DNA from: Okapia johnstoni
Taxonomy: Eukaryota > Chordata > Mammalia > Artiodactyla > Giraffidae
Direction of reading: 5' to 3'
Assembly (NCBI GenBank): GCA_024291935.2
Contig: CM044320.1
Location: 33,696,001-33,760,000 of the forward strand
DNA length: 64,000 nucleotides
The translations under genes were made by a program, and so were the position numbers. The notes beneath the pieces are model-generated. The model worked only from the letters and a program-made list of their open reading frames with translations, did no database searches and was not told where the DNA came from. Shown here piece after piece: positions 1-10,452 of this stretch (positions are counted from its first letter, which is position 1; each line of letters opens with the position of its first letter).

Positions 1-42
1 GACAGCACATGACTGAATATATACAGTTAGTCATTGACAATA

Positions 43-247
43 GGGCTTCCCTAGTACCTCAGGAATAAAGAATTCACCTGCCAATACAGGAGATGAGGGT
101 TGGATCCCTGGATTCAGAAGAGAATGGCAACCCCTCCAGTATTCTTGCCTGGAAAATCCCATGAACAGAGGAGCCTGGCAAGCTATAGTCCATGGGGTCA
201 CAAAGAGTCAGACATGACTTAGCGACTAAGCAACACCACCACCACAA
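43..247 (+). mobile_element. Bov-tA SINE
   Basis: A tRNA-Glu-like head (GGCTTCCCTAGTACCTCAGG) is followed by a Bov-A body with the usual CTCCAGTATTCTTGCCTGG and GTCAGACATGACTTAGCGAC blocks. It is flanked by the direct repeat CATTGACA at 32-39 and 248-255, so its ends are well fixed. It lies in a BMAL2 intron in sense orientation. Confidence 0.88.
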
Positions 248-255
248 CATTGACA

Positions 256-744
256 TTAATATTAGAGGTATAATACTTTCTGTGTCTGATCTTTTAACTC
301 TTTGTAAAGATACCAAAAGGAAAATGAGACATCCTCTGTGAAACTACATGGTCCTGTTACAGCATTCTGAAGCAGTCTTATAAATACTGAATCCTAAGCA
401 AAAACACATGTGTACAGTTGTAGGTTAAAAAAAAATGCAAGCAGTATTCTTGAAGAATGTAATAGTCAAACTTTAGTCCTTCCATGTGGTTTCTAGAAGG
501 ATTTTTAAAAATTTTAAGTGTTAGAGATTTGTAGAAGAAGCAGGGGAATTTTCTTTCCTTTGAAATAAATATTGACAGTCCTACTGGGAAAAATACAGTT
601 ATTTCAAGAATATCTGGTAAATGGTCAATTAGAGCTAATTTATGGTTGAATTCTGTGATGAGTTAAAAAACTGACATATTGTTTAAGTTCCTCCAGTGTC
701 CCAGGGTCTTATAACAGACCCTGCTTCAAAACAGCCATGTTGGT
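256..744. other. unassigned intronic sequence
   Basis: AT-rich sequence without a convincing ORF, exon or repeat that I recognise. It belongs to the intron upstream of the first BMAL2 exon in the window. Confidence 0.5.
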
Positions 745-867
745 GGATAGGCTTTAAGACAGAGTAGAAAGAGCCTGGGTTCCGAATTCAGTAGAATTTT
801 AATGTCGGGTATGCTGCTTAACAATCGTGTGACTTTAGGCAAGTTTCTCTCAATATATGGAAAATGG
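745..867 (+). repeat. MIR, 5' half (interrupted)
   Basis: Diverged MIR: GAGCCTGGGTTCCGAATTC and GTGTGACTTTAGGCAAGTTT match its conserved core. The element stops where an LTR begins and resumes at 2259 with the MIR 3' end, so the two pieces are one ancient copy split by later insertions. Confidence 0.65.
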
Positions 868-989
868 ATGGGTGGACTGAATTGTGCTCCTCCTAAATCC
901 ACATGTAGAAGCCCTTACTCGCAACATGACTGTAAATTTGGAGTTAAGGGCTTTAAAGAGGTAATTAAGGTTAAGTGAGGTCATAAGCT
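868..989 (+). mobile_element. MLT1-like solo LTR, left part
   Basis: GGACTGAATTGTG, ACATGTAGAAGCCCTTACT and GGTTAAGTGAGGTCATAA follow the consensus order of MLT1-type LTRs (ERVL-MaLR class). It is a non-coding remnant with no viral genes nearby. The LTR resumes at 1994. Family assignment is by recognition of the consensus. Confidence 0.7.
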
Positions 990-1261
990 GGAGAAGGAAA
1001 TGGCAACCCACTCCAGTATTCTTGCCCAGAGAATCCCGTGGACAGAGGAGCCTGGTGGGCTGCTGTCCATAGGGTCGCACAGAGTCGGACACAACTGAAG
1101 TGACTTAGCATGCATACATGCGTTGAAGAAGGAAATAGCAACCCACTCCAGTATTCTTGCCTGGAGAGTCCCAGGGACAGAGGAGCCTGGTGGGCGGCCA
1201 TCTATAGGGTCGCACAGAGTCAGACACGACTGAAGCGCCTTAGCAGCAGCAGTAGCAGGGA
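990..1261 (+). mobile_element. Bov-A2 SINE
   Basis: Two head-to-tail Bov-A monomers, each with GGAGAAGGAAATGGCAACC near its start, and a terminal AGCAGCAGCAGTAGCAG tail. A perfect 9-bp duplication, TCATAAGCT, lies at 981-989 and 1262-1270. It sits at the junction of the LTR and the BovB copy and looks like the youngest layer of this nest. Confidence 0.88.
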
Positions 1262-1270
1262 TCATAAGCT

Positions 1271-1993
1271 ATTCAGTCGCTCAGTTGTTTCTGATTCTCT
1301 GGACTGCAACACCCCAGGCTTCCCTGTCCTTCACTATCTCCCCGAGTATGCTCGAACTCACATCCATTGAGTCGGTGATACTATCCAACCATCTTCTCCT
1401 GCTACCCTCAATCTTTCCCAGCATCAGGGTCTTTTTCAGCGAGTCAGCTCTTCCCTTCAGGTGGCCAAAGGATTGGAGCTTCAGCTTCAGCATCAATCTT
1501 TCCAATTTATACTCAGAGTTGATTTCCCTTAGGATTGATTGGTTTGATCTCCTTGCTGTCCAAGGGACTCTCAAGAGTCTTCTCCAGCACTACAATTCAA
1601 AAGCATCAACTCAGGCACTCAGCCTTCTTCATAGTCCAACTCTCAATCCATATGTGACTACTGGAAAAACCATAGCCTTGACTATATGGACCTTTGTCTG
1701 CAAAGTGATGTCTCTGCTTTTTAATATGCTGTCTAGGTCTGTCATAGCTTTCCTTCTAAGGAGCAAGCATATTTTAATTTCATGACTACAGTCACTGTCC
1801 ACAGTGATTTTGAAGCCCAAGAAAATAAAATCTGCCACTGTTTCCACTTTTTTCCCCCTCTATTTGCCATGAAGTAATGGGACTGGATGCCATGATCTTT
1901 GTTTTTTGAATGTTGAGTTTTAGGCCACCTTTTTCACTCTCCTTTCACTTTCATCAAGAGGCTCTTTAGTTCCTCTTCGCTTTCTGCCATTAG
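1271..1993 (-). mobile_element. BovB LINE fragment
   Basis: Antisense BovB 3' region. Frames on the minus strand read the C-terminal part of the BovB polyprotein (for example around RRSNQSILREI and DREAWGVAVQ) with stops and frameshifts. The 3' end is on the left (CAGTCGCTCAG). It interrupts the MLT1-like LTR; GGTCATA on both sides may be the target duplication. Confidence 0.85.
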
Positions 1994-2258
1994 GGTCATA
2001 CGAGTGGGGGCCTAATCCGATGTGGCTGGTGTCATCATAGGAGGAGGAGGAGACACCAGGGGTACACACACAGAGGAGGCCACATGAGGAAACAGTAGGC
2101 CATCTACAAGCCAGAGGGAGGCCTTGGGAGAAACCAAACTTTCCAACACCTTGATCCAGGATCGCTAGCCCCCAGAACTGTGAGAAAATTAATTTCTATT
2201 ATTTCAGCCACTCAGTCCGTGATATTTTATATGGCAGCCCGAGCAGACTGATATAAAG
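1994..2258 (+). mobile_element. MLT1-like solo LTR, right part
   Basis: Continues the LTR from 989: GGGGCCTAATCCGATGTGGC, then GACACCAGGGGTACACACAC, ACACCTTGATCCAGGATC, CAGAACTGTGAGAAAATTAA and GGCAGCCCGAGCAGACTGAT. The order and spacing agree with the 3' half of an MLT1 LTR. Confidence 0.75.
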
Positions 2259-2362
2259 GCTGGAATAATAGCACCACATGGGAGTAAGTTGAGGATTACA
2301 TGTGGCTAAGGCAGTGCTTGGCTCCTAGACAGCACTCAATAAATGTAAGCTGTTATTTGTGG
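2259..2362 (+). repeat. MIR, 3' half
   Basis: TTGAGGATTACATGTGGCTA, GCAGTGCTTGGCTCCTAGAC and CACTCAATAAATGTAAGCTG are the MIR 3' end, continuing the half at 745-867 across the LTR insertion. Confidence 0.7.
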
Positions 2363-2419
2363 CTCAGAAAGAGGAGAAGGAAAATAAAAGAGCAAGAGGA
2401 GAATCAGTAATTATTTTAA

Positions 2420-2615
2420 ATCTGTATTCCAAGCACTTTGCATAAGTTACCTACTTTCATTTGCATAACCGTCCTGTGTAAACCATCCCAGTCTTGCAAA
2501 TGAGAAAACATGAAGCCTGAAAAGATTCTGTAACTTGTTGGAAGTCACATAGAAGGTGGCAGAATCAGGAATCCGGCCTTAAAATCTGTATTCTTTCCAC
2601 TGTGCCATGCTACCA
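2420..2615 (-). repeat. MIR, reverse orientation
   Basis: Shows the reverse-complement MIR pattern: GCAAATGAGAAAACATGAAG, then TAACTTGTTGGAAGTCACAT and GTGGCAGAATCAGGAATCC, ending near TTCCACTGTGCCATGCTACC. The rest of the interval to 2940 holds nothing I recognise. Confidence 0.65.
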
Positions 2616-2943
2616 ACTGGAGTAGCTTCCTAGATGCCAAAGGTTGTTAATGAAAGAGGTCCATTCTAGATGATTTCTGCAGCAGACACACAGCCAGGGA
2701 CTTGGCTCCTGCTCTAGGAATGTATCCCTGCCCACACATGGATGTTCATTCCCCTGCCAGGCTGGGCCACACAGAGGCCTGCAGTCAGAGTCAAACACCT
2801 TTTCAAAAAGGACTTTTTAATCTGCTCAAGTGCCCGACCAAGTATTTCACTTAACACTCCAGAGCTCTGTGCCAAAGGCATGAGCCCTGTTTGGCCTCAG
2901 GAACAGTGAGAGCATATTAATCATCAGATGGGCCCTTCTTCAG

Positions 2944-3150
2944 GGCTTCCCTAGTAGCTCAGATGATAAATAATCTGCCTGCATTGCTGGAGACCCAGGT
3001 TCAATACCTGGGTTGGGAAAATCCACTGGAGAAGAGAATGGCAACCCACTCTAGTATCTTGCCTGGAAAATTCCATGGACTGAGGAGCCTGGCAGGCTAC
3101 AGTCCATGGGATCACAATGAGTTAAACATGACTGAGCGACTAAGGTGACA
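2944..3150 (+). mobile_element. Bov-tA SINE
   Basis: Head GGCTTCCCTAGTAGCTCAG, then TGGAGAAGAGAATGGCAACC and the end GACTGAGCGACTAAGG. No clean target duplication was found. Confidence 0.85.
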
Positions 3151-3382
3151 AAGCATATGTCTTATTCTGATGGCGAGGCCCTGCCTCACCGGTGGAAGAG
3201 TTGAAATTTGGGGAGACTGTATGTAGACAGGCGTACAGACAGTTGCCTGGGTCAGGAGGTGGTAACTGCAGAATGTAACCCTGACTGGCCACAGGGATGG
3301 TGTCCCACTCGTGAGACACTTTCGTGTTCTACTTTAACCAAAGGGAGTGTCTGCCAAGTGAAATGATTAGATTTTACATAGT

Positions 3383-3578
3383 TGTTGTTGTCCAGTCTTG
3401 AAATCACATCTGACTCTTTGTGACTCTGTGGACTGCAGCACTCCAGGCTTCCCTGTCCTTCTCTGTTTCCCGGAGTCTGCTCAAACTCACACCCAATGAG
3501 TTGGTGATACTATCTAACCATCTCATTCTCTGCCTCCCTCTTCTCCTTTTGTCTTCAATTTTGTGTAGTGTTGCTACT
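3383..3578 (-). mobile_element. BovB LINE 3'-end fragment
   Basis: Short antisense BovB piece containing GACTGCAGCACTCCAGGC and CTCAAACTCACACCCAATGA. The minus frame reads a residual C-terminal segment (RMRWLDSITNSLGVSLSRL). Confidence 0.8.
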
Positions 3579-3719
3579 AAATTTTTTTTCCAATAATAAT
3601 TAACCAATGGAATTCACTGTGTTTTAAGACCACTCCCTATTAATGAGGAAAGCCTAGTTAGCAAAGGTGTTTTTCTTCCCTTTTACCATGACACGTCAGT
3701 TACAGTTAAATTTTTAAAT

Positions 3720-4105
3720 TATTGTTTAAAACTATTTTTTTAGAGCAGGTTGAGGTTTACAACACAATCGAGAGGGAGGTACAGAGGTTTCCCATATATC
3801 CCTTGTCCCCACACATGTATAGCTGCCTCCATTATCAACTGAATCTTTCACCCAGAATGCTGTTGTATATATAGCATATATATATATATGCCATATATAT
3901 ATAGTACGTTGACACATCATAGTCACCTGAAGCCCATTACTTTATCTTAGGGTTCAATCTCGGTCATCATTGTAATACCCTACAGAGTATTTTCACTGCC
4001 CTAAAAATCCTCTCTGCTCTGTCTATTCATCTCTCCCCCAAACTACCTCTGGCAATCACTTATTTTTTGTCTCATTATATTTTTGATGAGTTTTTGCCCT
4101 CATTA
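3720..4105 (-). mobile_element. old L1 3'-region fragment with (TA)n
   Basis: TTTTAGAGCAGGTTGAGG, TTTCCCATATATCCCTTG and CACTGCCCTAAAAATCCTCT match an antisense mammalian L1 3' region. A (TA)n tract lies inside at about 3864-3903. Subfamily not assigned. Confidence 0.55.
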
Positions 4106-4149
4106 TATTTAAATTTAAAAGAAGAGAGACTGGAAAGCAGCCCTCTTGA

Positions 4150-4265
4150 GGCTAATTGAAAATGAATTTAAGGTTTATGGAAAGGCAAGATTGGCCATGA
4201 GTCACTCGAGTGACTGTTCTCTCTGATTTTGTGGATATTTGAGATTTTCCATAATAAAAAGTCTT
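4150..4265 (+). repeat. old LINE-like 3' end
   Basis: GGCAAGATTGGCCATGAG and GAGATTTTCCATAATAAAAAG are typical of an ancient repeat 3' end. The same family recurs, split, at 19805-19885 and 26377-26465. From 4266 to 4728 I see no recognisable feature. Confidence 0.45.
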
Positions 4266-4728
4266 TTTAAAAAACATGATTGGCATTAAAAACCTTTATT
4301 TCGACCCTAATTGTAACATGAATGCCATGAATTCAAACTTTGAAAAAGCTTTTAAGACAAGGATAAGATTGCTCATGTACCTCCTCTTGTGAAATCAAAG
4401 GCTGCTAGGGATGAATGATTGTTACCAAATAACTTAGATATTCCTTAAATTTATCTTGGTAAGAATATCGGTAATCCATTGGCTCCTTCTGCAAATGTGG
4501 CAGTTATCAGAACCCCACAACATCCTCTCATGCCACTTGGCTTCCACTGCCCAACACTCGTGACTCTCTACTTGGCCTCTTTCTCTGGTCCTTAGAGACA
4601 GTTCTGCCTGTATCAGCAAGAGGCGGGCCTCCAGTCCTGGGGGGGCATTGCTGCCTGGGAGCATCCCCCATCCACTGACTGAGGGCAGCTAATATATAAA
4701 TGCTGATATCTTAGTGATGAACAGTTAA

Positions 4729-5570
4729 CGGTGTCACCAGATTCATGGTCTCTGAAAGAGATTTAACTTCAGGAGAAAAGAGTCTCAGTCACTCAGAGCT
4801 TTGTGTAGATTTTACTTAAAGTGAAAGTGACAAAAAAACTTTGACATCTGATAGACATCAGAAAGGGGCAGGAGAGTACCTGCCTCACTAATTTAAGTGG
4901 GGCCTTATATACTTCTCAAGTAGCTGCTGAGAATAGATTAAAAAAAATACCTCAAGGCTGTGAGAATTTTGCCCAGACCCTTTCCCTTAATATACATCCT
5001 GGAATGACATCAGCACGAGATTAGCCAGAAGAAACAGGTTAACCCAGAGCTCAAGGCTATGGAAGTTTTTACCCAGACCTTCTCCCATAACATACATCCA
5101 AAACTCAAAAAGAAAAAAAAAAAAGCATGTCCTTGAACAAGGGATATTGCTACCTATGAACAATAACTTGTCTAAGGCAAAAGAATGTAAAAAAGAAAGA
5201 ATGTTTACCTCCTCCTTGAAGGGGCCTTAGGCTTGGACTCCTTATCAACCTGCCTAAGTTAACTCTCAATACCCTTGCTCTCCTATTCCTTGAGGCCCTT
5301 CAGGCCACATAACTCCGGGGTTTTTGTTCTCCATTTTTCTCCCAGAATGCCCCAATAGATTAAGCTTCAGTTTTCTCAAAGTGGCGACCTGTTGAAAAAT
5401 GGGTCTATTATTAGTTTCTTTGTCTTCCCTGTGTTACTTCCTTGACGGAGGTCCCTAAGAGCACCTCTCAAACATACTTCTTGTACTTGAATCCTTTTCT
5501 CAGGATCAGCTTCTGTGAGAATTCAAACTAAGCCAGCAAGATATCAAGTTGAGAGACCCAGCCCGCAACT
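4729..5570 (-). mobile_element. LTR-like repeat, family unassigned
   Basis: The block starts TGTCACCAGATTC and carries an internal direct duplication: about 50 bp at 4951-4999 recurs at 5050-5099 (shared CTCAAGGCT, CCCAGACC, CATACATCC). A U3-like duplication, pyrimidine-rich stretches and an A-run near 5110 suggest an endogenous retroviral LTR, perhaps antisense. No viral genes are present. The right end is uncertain, and 5571-6011 is unassigned. Confidence 0.4.
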
Positions 5571-6011
5571 TGTGGAAGAAAATGTTCATAAAGGATTTTG
5601 AATCCTTTTGAAAGGATTTTGAAAAGCTGTCCTATGGGTTATATCAGTGCTTGGATTTTATTTTTCTTTTTAAAATCATGGAGTAGATTGCGTATGAATC
5701 TACCTTGTGGCGCTAATGTAAATAATTAGTTTGGGAAGGATTGAGGCCCATGATCCCAATATTTAGGTAAAAGTCTAAAGAATTTTGGGGATAAAAGTGT
5801 TTTTTAATGGGATTTTTTAAAACTTCAGATAATTGATCAAATGGATCAAATTCCATCAGTAGATGGAATTACACAATCCTAACTAGAAATCTGCCAACTG
5901 AATGAAACTTCAGGTGGGAACTGAGGAACAGGGTAAGTTAGAAATTTTTGGTAACCCTATTGTTAGAGAACTGAAGTCAAAGGCTACATTCTCTAGGATG
6001 AGATTCCATCA

Positions 6012-8105
6012 CTTCAGTTCAGTTCAGTCGCTCAGTCGTGTCTGACTCTTTGCGACCCCATGAATTGCAGCACGCCAGGGCTCCCTGTCCATTACCAACT
6101 CCCAGAGTTTACCCAAACTCATATCCATTGAGTCGGTGATGCCATCCAGCCATCTCATCCTCTGTCGTCCCCTTCTCCTCGTGCCTTCAATCCTTCCCAG
6201 CATCAGGGTCTTTTCCAATGAGTCAGTTCTTCACATCAGGTGGCCAAAGTATTGGAGTTTCAGCTTCAACATCAGTCCTTCCAATGAACACCCAGGACTG
6301 ATCTCCTTTAGGCTGGACTGGTTGGATCTCCTTATAGTCCAAGGGACTCTCAAGAGTCTTCTCCAACACCACAGTTCAAAAGCATCAATTCTTTGGCGCT
6401 CAGCTTTCTTTATAGTCCAACTCTCCATACATGACTACTGGAAAAACCATAGCCTTGACTAGACGGACCTTTGTTGACAAAGTAATGTCTCTGCTTTTTA
6501 ATATGCTGTCCAGGTTGGTCATCACTTTCCTTCCAAGGAGTAAGCGTCTTTTAATTTCATGGCTGCAGTCACCATCTGCGGTGATTCTGAAGCCCCCCAA
6601 AATAAAGTCAGCCACTGTTTCCACTATTTCCCCATCCATTTCCCATGAAGTGATGGGACCAGATGCCATGATCTTAGTTTTCTGAATGTTGAGCTTTAAG
6701 CCAACTTTTTCACTCTCTTCTTTCACTTTCAAAACAGGCTTTTTAGTTCCTCTTCACTTTCTGCCATAAGGGTGGTGTCATTTGCATATCTGAGGTTATT
6801 GATATTTCTCCCAGCAATCTTGATTCCAGCTTGTGCTTCTTCCAGCCCAGCGTTTCTCATGATGTACTCTGCATATAAGTTAAATAAGCAGGGGTGACAA
6901 TATACAGCCTTGACATACTCCTTTTCCTATTTGGAACCAGTCTGTGTTTCCATGTCCAATTCTAACTATTGCTTCCTGACCTGCATACAGGTTTCTCAAG
7001 AGGCAGGTCAGGTGGTCTGGTATCCCCATCTCTTTCAGAATTTTCCATTGTTTATTGTGATCCACACAGTCAAAGGCTTTAGCATAGTCAATAAAGCAGA
7101 AGTAGATGTTTTTCTGGAACTCTCTTGCTTTTTTGATGATCCAGCAGATGTTGGCAATTTGATCTCTGGTTCCTCTGCCTTTTCTAAAACCAGCTTGAGC
7201 ATCTGGAAGTTTACGGTTCATATATTGCTGAAGCCTGGCTTGGAGAATTTTGAGCATTACTTTGCTAGTGTGTGACATGAGTGCAATTGTGCAGTAGTTT
7301 GAGCATTCTTTGGCATTGCCTTTCTTTGGGATTGGAATGAAAACTGACCTTTTCCAGTCCTGTGGCCACTGCTGACTTTTCCATGTTTGCTGGCATATTG
7401 AGTGCAGCACTTTCACAGCATCATCTTTCAGGATTTGAAATAGCTCAGCTGGAGTCCATCACCTCTACTAGCTTTGTTCATAGTGATGCTTTCTAAGACC
7501 CACTTGACTTCACATTCCAGGATGTCTGGCTCTAGGTGAGTGATCACACCATCGTGATTATCTGGGTCGTGAAGATATTTTTCGTACAGTTCTTCTGTGT
7601 ATTCTTGCCACCTCTTCCTAACATCTTCTGCTTCTGTTAGGTCCATACCATTTCTGTCCTTTAGTGAGCCCATCTTTGCATGAAATGTTCCCTTGGTATC
7701 TCTCATTTTCTTGAAGAGATCTCTAGTCTTTCCCATTCTGTTGTTTTCCTCTATTTCTCTGCATTGATCGCTGAGGAAGGCTTTCGTATCTCTCCTTGCT
7801 ATTCTTTGGAACTCTGCATTCAAATGGGAATATCTTTCTTTTTCTCCTTTGCTTTTCGCTTCTCTTTTCACAGCTATTTGTAAGGCCTCCTCAGACAGCG
7901 ATTTTGGTTTTTTGCATTTCTTTTTCAAGGGGATGGTCTTGATCCCTGTCTCCTGTACAATGTCACAAACCTCCGTCCGTATTTCATCAGGCACTCTGTC
8001 TATCAGATCTAGTCCCTTAAATCTATTTCTCATTTCCACTGTATAATCATAAGGGATTTGATTTAGGTCATACCTGAATTGTCTAGTGGTTTTCCCTACT
8101 TTCTT
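6012..8105 (-). mobile_element. BovB LINE, 2.1-kb 5'-truncated copy
   Basis: The longest BovB here. The 3' end is at the left (TTCAGTTCAGTTCAGTCGC). Minus-strand frames give RT motif A (FIDYAKAFDCVDH, encoded near 7060-7110), a QGCILSP block near 6890-6905, and motif C at about 6770-6795, where YADD has become YAND (one catalytic Asp lost). The upstream region (EIRTEVCDIVQETGIK) is also readable. Frameshifts and stops make it dead. It is antisense within a BMAL2 intron. Confidence 0.9.
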
Positions 8106-8144
8106 TCATACATTAATATAAAACTTTCCAATCTGTGTTTTCAG

Positions 8145-8276
8145 TTGAGTCTGGAATAGGAAACGGCAACCCTATCCAGTATTCTTGCCTGGAAAATCCC
8201 ATGGACAGACAAGCCTGGCAGGCCCAAGTTCATGGGGTCACAAAGAGTCAGACACGACTTAGTGCACATGCACACA
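8145..8276 (+). mobile_element. Bov-A-type SINE fragment
   Basis: GGAATAGGAAACGGCAACCC, CAGTATTCTTGCCTGGAAAA and AGAGTCAGACACGACTTAG form a single Bov-A monomer without a clear tRNA head. Confidence 0.78.
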
Positions 8277-8346
8277 GAATATTTTTAGTTAGTATCTTTT
8301 GTAAATTTGCAAGAAATCAGAAATGTCTAACTCAGTGTATAAGCCT

Positions 8347-8503
8347 TTTCCCTTTTCATATTTATTTATTCATTTGGCTGCACCAGGTATTAGTTGCTTG
8401 CAGCATGTGGGATCTAGTTCTCTGGCCAGGAAATTGAACCCAGGCCTCCAGGATTGGGAGCACTGAGTCTTATCCTCTGGACCACCAGGGAAGTCCCTCT
8501 AAG
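8347..8503 (-). mobile_element. tRNA-Glu-derived SINE
   Basis: Reads in reverse as the ruminant tRNA-Glu SINE: GGACCACCAGGGAAGTCCCT at the right end is the inverted head, GGAAATTGAACCCAGGCCTC the inverted B-box region, and TTTGGCTGCACCAGG the tail region. Confidence 0.75.
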
Positions 8504-8504
8504 C

Positions 8505-8880
8505 TTTTTTTAAACTTTATTTTTTTTTTTTGTATTGAGGTAACTTTGGTTTATAACATTATAAAAGTTTCATGTGTACAACATTGTATTTCTAGTTCTG
8601 TATACATTACAGTGTGCTCACCACTAAGATTTAGTTTCATCCTTCACCATACAATTGATTTGCCTTTACTCACTTTGTCCTCCCCCCCTCCCCTTCCCCT
8701 CTGGTAACTACTGCTCTGTTCTCTTTATCAATGTGTTTGTTTTTGGTTGATTTGGTTTGTCCATTTATTTTGTTTTTTGTTTCCATATTCCAAATATGGT
8801 GAAATTATATGGTGTTTGTCTTTCTCCATCTGACGCAGCATAATACACTCAGGGTCCACCCATGTTGTCACAGGTGTAAG
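8505..8880 (-). mobile_element. L1 3'-end fragment
   Basis: Poly(T) at 8521-8532 is followed by antisense L1 3'UTR and ORF2-end sequence (AAGTTTCATGTGTACAACAT, CATAATACACTCAGGGTCC). It lies between two reversed tRNA SINEs. Confidence 0.6.
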
Positions 8881-8889
8881 CCTTTTCAG

Positions 8890-9022
8890 TTTTTATTTTA
8901 TTTTCCAAAATTTTGGCTGCACTGCTTGGCATGTGGGATCTTAGTTTCCTGACCGGGGATCAAACCCGTGCTCCCAGCATTGGAAGGCAGAGTCTTAACC
9001 AGTGAACTGCCGGGGAAGCCCC
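8890..9022 (-). mobile_element. tRNA-Glu-derived SINE
   Basis: Inverted SINE: TTTTGGCTGCACTGCTTGG tail side, GGGGATCAAACCCGTGCTC inverted B-box region, and GAACTGCCGGGGAAGCCCC inverted head. AGCCTTTT on both sides may be the target duplication. Confidence 0.72.
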
Positions 9023-9295
9023 AGCCTTTTTATTGTTGACTGTGATCTAGTTTTGTTAGTATAAATGGAAACCTTGTATTTATGCTAATTTTTAATTCCT
9101 TGAAGGTATCTTGGATATTGGGTGAGGTAAAGGGAGGAGCCTAGATATTTTGTTTAACTACCTGGGTTGATTGTGGTGCCATAAAGCAGGATAGGCAATA
9201 AGTGACCAAGACTTGGTTTGGGGTTGAAAGAGATAACAACTTGTAATTTAAGGCATCTGTGGGTCGTGGAGAGTGTTGATGTCTGTTAAATGTTG

Positions 9296-9508
9296 AATAC
9301 AAGGTCCTTTGGCTCAGACAGGAAATACTCTGCTTGCAATGCAGGAGACCTGGGTTCCATCCCTGGGTCAGGAAGATCCCCTGGAGAAGAGAATAGCTGG
9401 CTACCCACTCTAGTGTTCTTGCCTGGAGAATTCCATGGACAGAGGAACCTGGAGGGCTTCAGACCACAGAATCACAAAGAGTCAGACATGACTGAGCAAC
9501 TAACTAAC
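9296..9508 (+). mobile_element. Bov-tA SINE
   Basis: Diverged head TCCTTTGGCTCAGACAGG, then GGAGACCTGGGTTCCATCCC and body to GACTGAGCAACTAACTAAC. An extra tetranucleotide-like insertion (AGCTGGCT) interrupts the body near 9395. Confidence 0.82.
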
Positions 9509-9584
9509 GCTGTTACAAGAGCTAAACTGTTCCCTGCTTCTCCAGATGCTTTCCCATGACAGAGGGTGCCCCCGCCACTTCTGA

Positions 9585-9715
9585 CTGCTCACTCTTGACT
9601 CTGTTTGCACTGGCTGTTCCCTCTGATTGGAACACTTTTTTATAGCCCTCCCTATCCATCACTCAGGCTCCTGTTTGAATACCTGCTGTGACAGCACTCA
9701 CTTCCATCAAGTAGC
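9585..9715 (+). repeat. LINE-2 3'-end fragment
   Basis: TTGCACTGGCTGTTCCCTCT and ATCACTCAGGCTCCTGTTTG follow the L2 3' consensus order. Confidence 0.55.
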
Positions 9716-9858
9716 ACCAGAACAGTGGTTCAGAGAGGGAGTTTTGGAGGCAGCCTGTCTGGATGTAAACCCCAACCCCCACCCTTCCCTGCTGTAACCT
9801 TGGCAGTAACTCTCAGTTTCCTAAGATGGTGGGGATAGTATTAGAACCTCTCATAGAA
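9716..9858 (+). repeat. MIR, 5' part (interrupted by BovB)
   Basis: TTTTGGAGGCAGCCTGTCTG, CTCTCAGTTTCCTAAGATGG and GAACCTCTCATAGAACTATT follow MIR. The element resumes after the BovB insertion at about 10406 with AGATTAAATGAATTATACTG and ACTTAGAGCATGGCAAGTA, running to about 10452. Confidence 0.65.
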
Positions 9859-10405
9859 CTATTGTTTTTGTTGTTCAGTCACCCAGTCAAGTCTGACTCT
9901 TTGTGAGCCTATGGACTGAGGCACTCCAGGCTTCCCTGTCCTTCACTATCTCCCACAGTTTGATCAAACTCATGTCCATTGAGTCAGTGATGCCAGGCAA
10001 CCATCTCATCCCCTGTCATCCCCTTCTCTTCCTGCCCTCAATCTTTTCCAGCATCAGCGTCTTTTCCAATGAGTTGGCTCTTCACATCAGGTAGCCAAAG
10101 TATTGGAACTTCAGCTTCAGCATCAGTCCTTCCAGTGAATATTCAAGGTTGATTTCCTTTAGGATTGACTGGTTTGATCTCCTTGCTGTCCAAGGGACTC
10201 CCAAGAGTCTTCAGCACCACAGTTTGAAAGCATCAATTCTTTGGTGCTCAGCCTTCTTCATGGTCCAAATCTCATATCTGTACATGACTACTAAAAAACC
10301 ATAGCTTTGGCTAAATGGACCTTTGTCTGCAAAGTGATGTCTCTGCTTTTTAATATGTTGTCTAGGTTGTCATAGCTTTTCTTCCAAGGAGCAAGCATCT
10401 TTTAA
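9859..10405 (-). mobile_element. BovB LINE 3' fragment
   Basis: Antisense BovB: GTTCAGTCACCCAGTCAAG at its 3' end through GGAGCAAGCATCTTTTAATT at its truncated 5' end. It splits a MIR. No intact frame. Confidence 0.85.
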
Positions 10406-10452
10406 TTAAGATTAAATGAATTATACTGAGAACTTAGAGCATGGCAAGTAAA

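Noticed and set aside
43..120. tRNA-like heads of the many Bov-tA and tRNA-Glu SINEs as tRNA genes
   Set aside because: None can form an intact cloverleaf with acceptor stem and anticodon arm; they sit in SINE context with Bov-A bodies or CA-rich tails.
6880..8039. Reverse-transcriptase frames of 178 and 203 codons, possibly an active BovB or a domesticated RT gene
   Set aside because: Frameshifts, 5' truncation, and loss of one Asp in the YADD motif; the other BovB copies here are similarly decayed.
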